Source: Pomphorhynchus laevis (taxonomy: Eukaryota; Acanthocephala; Palaeacanthocephala; Echinorhynchida; Pomphorhynchidae). Taken from it: 64,000 nt of DNA. The notes below the pieces were generated by a model. That model did no database searches, was not told the DNA's origin, and worked only from the letters and a program-made list of their open reading frames with translations. Positions 1 to 10,200 of this stretch are shown here, one piece after another. The DNA lies in NCBI GenBank assembly GCA_012934845.2, contig WNNJ02001107.1:1-64000 (forward strand), written 5' to 3'. Within the stretch, counting starts at the first letter, position 1. Each line of letters starts with the position of its first letter. The position numbers and the translations under genes were made by a program.

Positions 1-157
1 GACACAATGATTAACTATGGCGTCTCGGTTGACTAACTTCTTTATTAAATCGCTTCGGCGGTTATTTAATCTTACATTCAGCGACAATCCACTTTTTGTG
101 AATTTTTCGGTCTATATATATAATCGTAGATTTTTCAAAAAATTGAAGTTCGATTAC

Positions 158-261
<104 letters not shown>

Positions 262-336
262 CTAAGGTAGTAAATAGCCAAAAAATTATTTTACTACTAT
301 AAACACTAGCAAAGAACAGAGACTTTTTATTTAAAA

Positions 337-365
337 CGTTTCGTCCGAATCTAGGACTTTTTCAA
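337..365 (-). ncRNA. Degenerate hammerhead-like motif in Penelope-like 3' region
   Basis: On the minus strand the right half of a hammerhead core is present: stem II GUCC/GGAC closing a UAGAUUC loop, followed by GAAACG. The left half, expected as CUGAUGA, reads UUGAAAA and so is altered. Hammerheads are known in Penelope-like elements, which is the context here. It is probably a fossil. Confidence 0.3.
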
Positions 366-701
366 TCTGAAAAAATACAGTAATTAGAGTCATAAAATCT
401 GAAAAAGACTTTGTCTGTATATAATTAATCTGGTCGCCAAAAATATGTGTGTTCTATATTGATACCTTTTCCTTTGTCGCACATCAATTGACATATCCAC
501 TGTTGTTCTAATTTTTTGCGGGTGACTTTTTCATCGACATTGTCCGCTATAACACAATATGTGAAGCAATCAGTGGTGGTATCGTGGCATTTGACACAAT
601 GATTAACTATGACGTCTCGGTTGACTTACTTCTTTATTAAATCGCTTCGGCGGTTATTTAATCTTAAATTCAGCGACAATCCACTTTTTGTGAATTTTTC
701 G

Positions 702-703
<2 letters not shown>

Positions 704-754
<51 letters not shown>
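704..754. repeat. (TA)n microsatellite
   Basis: About 50 bases of TA at the position matching the longer TA tract at 160-257 in the duplicated segment. Confidence 0.9.
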
Positions 755-756
<2 letters not shown>

Positions 757-964
757 CGTAGATTTTGCAAAAAATTGAAGTTCGATTACAAGTAGAGCAG
801 ACTTCCTTATTACTCCTAGACAAGCTGATGGTAGCCGGCAGTGATCATCAGTAGGGTGAACTACCATCAATCGTTTCGGCTCCCTTGTGATATATTTAAA
901 AAGCAACTCCGAGAATTTGTTTTAGATATTTTACGGAATCACTTACGAAATGGGAAGTATTCAA

Positions 965-3650
965 GTCTTTTTCATTGAATATTCTTCATTGGTATCCGGA
1001 AGGTGATTCCGCCCTTCAGCAGACGCGGTCTATCCGTCTTTCCCAGGATATTACTCGATTTATCCCAAAGCACATAACCACACACTTTACTCCGTACACC
1101 ACCCCTCTGCACTCATCTTCGCAAGGTCTTCTAACCTTAGTGAAATGCTTCTTAAGGTAATCTTTCTATATAAACTACTCGTGTCCATCCCTTTTTTGTT
1201 TAGTTATATCACTTGTTAAGAACGTTAAACGCATTAGCATAGCCAATGTCCACATATTGTCAAGTGAAATTCACAAGAAGCATGACCTCCTAAACCGAAT
1301 TTTAGGTAGCGGCTATGACATGTTACTCGGTGACTTCAATGACAGAACTGGTCGTTGAATTAATGCAGCACTCCGCAGAGCCAGGAACGACTATCTTATA
1401 CACAAACCACCAACCCCACGTTTCGTTGTTCTACTACAAATTAACTCATCGACATATTACTGCTACATAAGATGTGGTTGTTAAAACCCATCTCCACTGA
1501 GCAGTCGCGCCAACAGCTGACTACCTCGCATGACCTAATACGCTAGTGGCTAGAGGAAGACCCTTTGCTGAGAATGAGGTTTCAATTAGATCATATTAGA
1601 GTGGTCTTCTTTTGGGCAGCCTTCCAACTCTTCCTCGAGAAAGGGAATGAGAATTTGACCGAATTCGATTCCTACTTCTCTTCGCAAGCTAACGGGATCC
1701 TTTCGACTACATATAAAGGTCGCATTTACAATCCCACTCCAACAAAGCTCAAGGTCCTAGCAAAATGCTACACATTCCCAATCTCTCTGCTTCCTTCAGG
1801 CAGGTTATCTCGAATGAATACTCGAGCTTTAGATATAGGATCCAGCTGAGTAGGGACAGGACGAGTACTGCTCGTCTTAGTCCCTCTCGATCTTCCTTCT
1901 AAGAGATATTCAAAAAAGAGAAGTTTGCCTGCTGACGGGAAAGGTCATTGGTTTTGGATTGGTAGCGTAGCCCTTGATAGAGTTTAGGAGGAGTCACTAA
2001 CCCTACGTAATTATCGAGCCACGCTTTCTCCCCAGCAAATTTCGCCTTGGGGTGACTTCAGGAGCAGGCACCTATCTGTTACGGATATCCTTAACTCCTA
2101 CCACCCACTTTCGGGCATCTCCAAATCCGCGCTCCACTCTCTTCTCGAGATTATCAGTTTTTACCGCTAATCAGAGAAGATAAGTAGCCGTCACAATGCT
2201 TTTGGCCTCACCATCAGATGAAGCCGGCATCAATTGTAGCCGGCGTGCATTTGTTTTAAAGAAAAAACCGGTTCTATGTCCCAAAGACCTTCTGCCCATT
2301 TCGATTCAAAATGCCCTAATCTCCATCTACGAAAAAGAACTTGAGCGTAGAATCCGCGACCATTTAAGTAGGCGTAACTTAATCACACAGAGTTTTCATG
2401 GGTTTGTCAAAGGGCGCTCGGTTCATTCAGCAATGGGTGAAGTGCATCAGTTTTGTTAGGATAACAGTCATCAGCTTGCTGTGGCGGTTTTTCTTGACTT
2501 TTTTGTCGCATTCGACCGCATATCCATTCCCTTCGTAATATTCTCTTTCATGTCCCTTGGGCTGCCTGCGAGAATAGTGAACAGTGTGGATATATTGCTG
2601 TACACTAAACGAGTATACTATAAAGACGACACTGATGCACGTCAGTTATACCCTATAACAGGTGTGTCTAAATGTTCCCCATTATCTCCTATCTTATATC
2701 TTACTATCTCCATTGTTCTCTTCAAGACTTTCAAACACCATCAACATCTTGTGGTATATGCTGATGATGCCACAGCCCTATTTTCTGGACGCAAGTGCAA
2801 AGATGTAGTAGACTCGAACATCAGCCGATTCTTTTCAAGATTAAAAGATCAGTATTTCTATCCAATCTTATTCTAAACTCTGAAAAATTGCAAGCGGTAG
2901 GCTTTTATGGCGCCCCTGCAGCAAAAATAAACTTAAGAGACTAACACTCCTTCATTTTGCAGCCTCAACCACTCCCCATCTTCACGAGTCGAGTAAAATA
3001 TGTAGGGTTCACCGTTACGATGAACTAATCGGCGCAAGCTGACTGGATAGACCTAGACGTTTCCTGAAGAGAGCTTGGTGGGCTCTAGAACGGGCCCAGC
3101 ATCGGTCATTGAATGGGAAAACACAAGTACGTCTTTGGGGGTATTTGGGCTATCTCGGGATTAGTCTTCTTATCTAGAGGACGTCCCCCAGAGCAAAGAC
3201 TAAGGTGTCTCAAGCTCCTCTTCTCGAGATTACTAACCATAGTCCGCCTCGACTGGACTCTTAGGGGCTGAGAGAGACCGAATGGTTCAGTCGGAGGGCG
3301 GCGCGCTGGTGCGGCCGAGGGCTCAGATCACTATAAACCTGAGGCCGTGGCAATGTTGTAGAGAAGATGTAGAATTAAGCATGAATGATTAAGATAGAGT
3401 TTCAGAGGATTTATCTTTAACTTAGTTTGTTCTTCTCTTTGACGAATGTTCGGTGAGTCTTATCACATCAGAAGAAATACGATTAAAAATACGCAGATTA
3501 TACGTACATTAAGAAATACGCAGAAGACGTAGATTCAAGCACGCATGGTTAAGATAGAGTTGCTGAGGATTTATCTTTAACTTTGTTTGTTTTTCTCTTT
3601 GACGATGGCTCTGAAATTTAAGAAAATCTTTATTATTATTTTATAAATCG
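965..3650 (+). mobile_element. Jockey-like LINE, copy 1, decayed
   Basis: Starts in the endonuclease part of ORF2 and runs to the family 3' end, matching the better copy at 22.5-26.4 kb throughout. Recognisable pieces are the endonuclease block with a GDFNDRTG-like motif near 1330, the linker at 1565-1849, the RT fingers and palm at 2196-2876 including YADDATALFSG near 2757, and the C-terminal region to about 3350. Many stops and frameshifts split it. The 3' UTR ends in AAAATCTTTATTATTATTT, the family's usual tail. It lacks ORF1, as expected for a 5'-truncated insertion. Confidence 0.8.
3361..3610. repeat. Tandem duplication of the Jockey-like LINE 3' UTR
   Basis: A block of about 85 bases beginning GAAGATGTAGA and ending TTCTCTTTGACGA (about 3363-3445) recurs at about 3522-3606 with a few differences. 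The spacer holds a short AC/GT-rich insert. Confidence 0.75.
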
Positions 3651-3654
3651 CATC

Positions 3655-4480
3655 ATTATCAGTTACAACAATATCGAAATGTGATTGTGCGACAGCAACA
3701 TCGATGATTCCAAGCAATCCAAAAAGTTAAGCAAAATTGAGAAGCAATTGACTGGCAAAGAAAATACGACCTATCCAAGCTACTCTGATAAGGTCAATAC
3801 TATTTACAAGTCGGACATAGGCCTTATCTGGAGAATTTATACCGCACATTGATCATTATGGTATTCAACAATTTTAGAGCATGTACAAGTTGTCATATCC
3901 TCGGTTAATTAAAGGTATATGTGGTCAGAATATATTCGTGGAATTGGCCACGAAAAAACTCAGAAAATGCTAACATCCTTGTTTTGAACGGATAAATCCA
4001 ATTCATTTGTACGAACATCAAGATGGACCTAATGGGTAAGATTGTCTCACCTATCCCTATTGTCAAAAGTGCCACCGCTGGGAGTGGCAGTGGGCTCAAC
4101 ATGTAAAACTTGAAGTATTGTGCCTAGCATGCGCTGGCTTTGAAACTATATGAACGTTGTCTTTCCACATAAAGGGATACTTATCCGATATGCCACCTTG
4201 GACATCCTGCGTACAGCAACAAATGTTTTGACTTCAAAAGTACAATAAACGTCATATTCGCAATGAAACAAAAACGGTCAACTAATTATCGTTAGCTATT
4301 GCATCCACTCCGTCTCGGGATCATGATAATGATTTTATGGATTCGATTCCTGGTTTCTACATTCCACTAACTTAATTCAGAGGCAGATAGTGGAGCTGAC
4401 TACAACCCTACTTGGAACGAATTTTTTAAATAATAAAGCTCTTTTACATCAAACAAAATGTCTGATTATTCTCATCAAGG
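3655..4480. other. No recognisable gene
   Basis: Roughly 800 bases of mixed composition between two Jockey-like LINE copies. Short open stretches occur on both strands (for example 3905-4102, minus). None gave a recognisable domain. It may be old transposon sequence. Confidence 0.5.
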
Positions 4481-4544
4481 AGAGATGAGAAGTCCCTCCT
4501 TGACTTTAACATCCCCTTAAGTCTACTTACAAAACTCGTTTGCT

Positions 4545-5640
4545 CTTGTAAAATCAGTGATCATTTAATTAGGTGAAATTTGGTCCCACTAAACTTTCAT
4601 GGGTATATTAGTAGATGCTTGGTTCATTCAGGTAAACACTTATCAGTTATCTGTCATTTTTCTCGAATTTTCAGCTGCATTTAACCGTATTTCCATTATC
4701 TTTGTTATCTTTTCTCTCAGGTTCCTCGGGTTGACTGCAAAAATTGTTAACAGGGTGGAAATTTTGCTGTATACCAAGCGGTTCTTCTATGAATACGAAC
4801 CTGATGTGCAGCAGTTCAACCCAACAACTAGAGTGCGTCAAGGATCGCCACTATAATATTAAACTTAGCCATCGCTTCCATTTACTTATTAAACCTCTAA
4901 TGCGCTATCAACATATAATGTTATATGCTGATGATATCACCGCCCCTGTTTTCATCACGCATGTGTAATGATGTAGTCTCTAAATTCAGCCAATTATTTT
5001 AAGATTAAAAGGTCAGTTAGCCCCATAGAATCTACTTCTTAATCCATCTAAAAAGAAGTAGTTGTCTTACATACTACCCATACAACAAAGAAAAGTTAAA
5101 GAAATTTGCAATATCAGCTTTCTCATCAATTATAACTAATCAACTATTCTCTTTCTTCACACATCGAGTAAGATACTTGGGTTTCATTATCTCGGTGAAC
5201 TGGATCGTCGGATTCGACTTTAATATATTCAAGAGTGTTTTGAAGAAAGCGAAATTGGCACCGAAAAGGGCCCAGCGTATGTTATTAAGGTAGAAAGTTT
5301 AAGTGCGCTTTTAGTGTACTTGGACTAGCTCGGAACTAAACTTCTTTTAAAGAAGATGGTCTCTGAGCAAAGACTATGATTTCTCAAGCATATAATGTAG
5401 ATACTACAAACTAAAGTGCGCGCAATCGGGACCATAGTTGTGTGGCAGATCCTAAGTGGCTCAATCACATGATGAAGCGTGGGTTTAAGCTTGATGGATA
5501 TGATTCCTCTGCAGACAGAGGAATGACTTTATGAAGAAGATAAGTTCAATTAAACTACTTTAATTTTTCAACTCTTTTTCTTTTGTTAATCCTAACATAT
5601 TATTAAGAAAATCTTATCGGCAGAGATCAAAGTTTCTATA
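4545..5640 (+). mobile_element. Jockey-like LINE, copy 2, strongly decayed
   Basis: Alignable by eye to the RT of the copy at 22.5-26.4 kb: the block before the palm, FSAAFNRISI near 4665, RQGSPL near 4835 and LYADDITA near 4920, then the LGF-type motif near 5180. Interrupted by many stops and frame changes. It is clearly more diverged than copies 1, 3 and 4, so it is probably the oldest in the window. The tail near 5610-5625 (AAGAAAATCTTATC) resembles the family 3' end. Confidence 0.7.
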
Positions 5641-6044
5641 TTTAATAATAAAAAAAATTTAACAAGTGATTGCGGCAGAGATCAAAGTTTCTATAATACC
5701 ATTTATACCATTTTTTATTCTATAATAATAAAAAAAATTAACAAGTGATTGAAAACAATTATTTTACTCATTTTCGCAGTTTTAAAAATGGTATAAATGA
5801 ACTGAGGATACAGTTGATAATCTAAGAAAATTTACAAAAGAGAAGAAAATACCGTTTAGCAGTCCATAAACTCTTAATTTTTGTAGGCAACATTCAAAAA
5901 TGCTTAGCCGATTTACAAGTAATTTGTGAAGGAATTCAAGAATGGACAAAAATCAATTTGAGGAAGAAGTTTAGTGCGTTAACAGTAAATATATCAATGA
6001 TGCCGATTATTCTATTCATACTGTACATTAACAGAATATCGAAA

Positions 6045-6235
6045 AAAGCTGGTATTGGATCGGTTGGGGACTCAGATCCCCTTGGACCTGTGACCATTAT
6101 AGAAGTTTGGAAAACAGTTTTTCTGCTACCGATTATAGTCGAAAATTGATCTGTTGGCTGACTCTTTACTGACCTTTTGACTGTTTTTCTTTTCTCTGTT
6201 TTTGGTGTATTTAAAAAATTCTTTATTATTATTGA
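6045..6235 (+). mobile_element. Jockey-like LINE, short 3' fragment
   Basis: The stretch ATTGGATCGGTTGGGG...CTCAGATCCCC at about 6055-6080 matches the end of ORF2 of the copy at 22.5-26.4 kb (near 26236-26262). The fragment then ends in TTCTTTATTATTATTG, close to the family tail, so it looks like a strongly 5'-truncated insertion. Confidence 0.55.
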
Positions 6236-6570
6236 AAAAAGCATATTTGGCAAATACATAATACCAGCGTTGTTTCATTAAACTCATCTCCGTGGATTAA
6301 GTACTTTTAACAAATGCCATATCGGTTTAAAATAAAAGGACAAGTGGCTAAAGTTAAAATCAGTACTAAACAAAACTGCATGGATGAGAACGATTCCAGG
6401 ACTGTTCGATTGAGAGATGTTTTCTATGCCGTTTTAGAATTTGTATGCAAGAGTTAATCTATTTAAAAAAATAAATATCAAAAGAATAAAGATCAAAAGA
6501 ATAAAAATGAAGAACACGCGGCCAAAATTATTTTTATTATTAAATGGAATCAGACATATATATCTCAGTC

Positions 6571-6790
6571 GAACCTTAATTATCTTAGAGAAGAATGGAA
6601 TATATATACGCATTTCGTGCACTCTGAAAGAACAAGTTGAATGGATAAGCGATGTGTTGAGCAGGCAAGAAAAGTGCTTTATCGCGACGAAAGACACGAA
6701 TATAAATTTGCAGTTGAGAACCTTCGTATTCATTTGAAGAACTGTTTGTCCAAATACACAATTATCATTTCAAAAACGTGTTGAAATGAT
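6571..6790 (+). repeat. Interspersed repeat, copy 1 of 2
   Basis: About 215 bases repeated at 11271-11485. Shared blocks include CCTTAATTATCTT, AATGGA, AGTTGAATG, GATAAGCGATGT, CGACGAAAG and CTTCGTATTCATTTGA. Identity is perhaps 80-85%. This copy lies in an open frame of 98 codons (6441-6737), but the other copy does not keep it, so coding is unlikely. Confidence 0.75.
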
Positions 6791-7251
6791 TAAAAACGTT
6801 TTGTTCTTTACTGCTATATATTAACATGCACAGTTGCATAGTGTGCTGACTATCATCGCAGTAGTGCCAATTGGATCATTGCATTTTAAATTTAATTAAG
6901 TTCTCTTAATTCGGATAATTGACTTATACGAGATCAATAATGGCGTAGAGGTGTTCAAATGACAAAACTTCCATTGTTTATGTAAACATTTGATATTAAA
7001 TGTTCAACGAATACAGTATGAGTTATTTCAAGATTAAATTGTAATTAAATTTACACGATAATTCATAGCTAATACGAATTACATCTAATTCAAAGCCATA
7101 TTTATGCAATATGATGTAATTGATCAAATATTAACATATTGTCGTAACTGAACTTATAATTCATTTAATTGGACTTGTTAAAGTCAAGATTAAAACACAA
7201 ACCAATCAGCAAATTTAGTGACCACAAATAAAAACAGCAAAAAGAACTTAC

Positions 7252-10200
7252 GGCTGCTTCGAGATTTGCTGGACTTTGATCATTAGGGTCAGATAAGAGA
7301 CTTATAACAGAAACAAGTATAGTCTCAACGGTGTGAACTGGTGACCATCTTTCGCAAGCTTGTTCGTATCCGTACCTATCTTCTCCGGGCTCATGAAGGA
7401 TACTTATACAAACAATTCCGTCTAGTCCAACTATATGATGTTTACCACAAATAGCGAAGATTGAAGCATACAAAATCAAATATACAAACTTACTATTCGG
7501 ATGCCAAATGTCAGTAATAAAACGCATTTTTGGAGGCTTTAATGGATATTCAGGGGAAAAATACAGTCGTGCTTTAAAATATCCACCTTCGCTAATAAAA
7601 TTTAATGTGTGTTTACAATAATTTACAAATATAAGACCCTAAAGAGTATCTAGCGATAGATTAAAGTGAGAATTTTTATTTAAATAAAATATTATAAATT
7701 TGAAAATCGCGGAATCTTCTTCAATTTTTAAAAGTACTCTAGTAATACTAATAGACACACTGTGCAGTGAGCATACCACTGCCTGCTAATCATCCAATGC
7801 GTTTCAGTGTAAGGGCAGTATGCTCAATGCACTGATAATTGAGAATACTTAAGTTGACTGATAATATTCCGATCGCAATGAAACTAAGATTTCAAGGTAA
7901 AGATGCCTCTTGATATAACTGCTTCTATGCAAATATATGCATCACGAGTTAACTAAATTATCTCTGATGTATCATGCACTAAAATATTACCACTAACGCT
8001 CATGGTGACTCCCTTAAGGACGAAATACATGTTTAGCGTTGTCGAGGTGTTCAAATACACTAACCTGTAACATTGAATGATTGAACATTCGACGAAACTA
8101 TGAAAACGATTAAAATTCGGTCCACACATGCTATTGCGATATTTAATTGGCGTGAATGTCTTATTTTTAAAGTTTAAGTTGATTATAGATGCTCAGTGTT
8201 ATTTTATAAATCCTAATAGGATAGTAAATCCACATATGATAAACCACCTATTTTATTACAATATATGATCATAACGTTTGTACTGATTTTTTTTATAATA
8301 ATATTTATTCCGAATGTACAGAAAATAAGGTTCCCTCAAATAAGCCACTACTGTCATAATTCGTAAATGTACAAAAGTTATGAAACATTCCAACGTAGAA
8401 AGAAAAAAAATAATGCATTCATCCAATTGAAGCTATTCCAGTCACCGTGTTCCCCATGGGCCGAGTAAATTCACCGATTCGTGATCGTGGAGCCCGCATG
8501 CAGCAGGAAATAGAACGCGCGAGAATTATACTAAATCGTGTTCGTATAAGCGAAATCATATCGCTATAGCTTCGTTGCAGTTTGGAGGATATCCTTGCAG
8601 CGATTGTCTGCATCAACCGTTTCGCTGTCGGACCAAATCCTCCAGTAGCTGCCAGGACAAACGGTATGAAAGACGAGTGTTCAATTTCACTAATTCGTTC
8701 CTGATACTTTGCTCTTTTCCGATTCTCGTGGTATTCGAAACTTGCATCGACAGTCCTTAGGTGATAAGATGGAGCCAAGTTGTTGAAGACGCAGACATCT
8801 ATGAATGTCTGCTCCAACCTACCACCGAATAAACCGCCGCATACAATATCAGGATGAGCATCTTCTCCGCGGGCTGTGGTCGAGCACTGAAATACAAAGT
8901 CATTTGTAACGGGCTGGAGTGCGGGTTCAATCCCGACGCCGTTGCATATTTCAGATAAGGCGGAGGCCAAAACATCCCTTACCTCATTGTGACGAATAAT
9001 TGGGAGAGCCCCTCTTTTGCACGACAATGCATGGGTTAGACAGATATCATCTCCACATTCGCACTTTTTCGGTAGACTAGATAAGGACCAGTTATACCTT
9101 GCAGCAACCGCATCCTGAAATTCGAATTTTGTCATGTTAAATCCCGACGCTTTAAGAGGACTCGTTTGAAGCCAACTTGAAGCCCCTTTGATCGATGCAT
9201 ACTGTAGAAGCTTGACTGTTTGAATTGAAGCACGTTCACGTAAACCAACCAATAGTGAAGCAGAACGCAATCTGTTGTCGCTAGCAATATCTTTCAGAGC
9301 TTGGGTTTGTAGACTATCTACTTCGAGAATATTATCCGACTGGTCAAAAGCTCTGCACAACCGTTTTGACGCGTTCAGCACGTATGGAGCGTCTACGCAA
9401 GGATCTCGAAATCCCATACCTCCGAAACTCAAAGAAGACTACAAATCAACTGCTCAGTTTCGTCCAGTGTGTGCCCAAATACATCGAAAGCGAACTGCCC
9501 AAATATTAGCTGTCTAATTTCAGAGAACCAACCTGGATCACATTGGGTTGTCCTGCATAAATGTAACCACTTTGATTGACAGGCTTTGACAAAGGCGACA
9601 TATGCTGACTGGGCATCATGCTTTGCCGCATTGGCAAGTTTCCTGATCAAACAAGACCATTTGGATATGAGCTCACCACTCATATTCTTGACAAATTCGG
9701 CGTCTCCAACAGGTGATCCTAGCAGTTTGACACCCCTTGTCTCAATACGGACGTTGTATTTTTCAAATCGTTTTTCGGTTTCTTCTAGCTGTTCAGAATG
9801 AATCATCACAATTGATTTATTGGCGTTAACAAAGTAGCCATGCTGATGACCAAATGATTCGAGTAGGTCCCAAACTCGAGTAACGTCCTCTAACGACCCC
9901 ATAAAATTTGCGTCGTCCGCATACCAATACTGACTTACGTGCGGAACTGACTCGCGAATTCGATGAATAATTGCCAGCGAGGACACTGCAAAAGCAGCCA
10001 TAGCTAGAGGATCCCCTTGTGTAAATCCTTCTTGGGATCGCAAAGAACGGCCACAACACACTAATTTTGACGGCTCTGAATACGTATTATGCAGAATACA
10101 CTCAAGAGCAGGACAAATAAAAGGAACGTTAGCTAGTACAACCTTCCGATTTGCCGTATTGAATGCGTTCTTTGCATCCACGGAAAGTAACACATACTGA

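Noticed and set aside
825-885. CUGAUGA and CCGAAAC on the minus strand, as in a hammerhead
   Set aside because: The GAAAC comes before the CUGAUGA and no stem II joins them, so the parts cannot fold into a hammerhead core.
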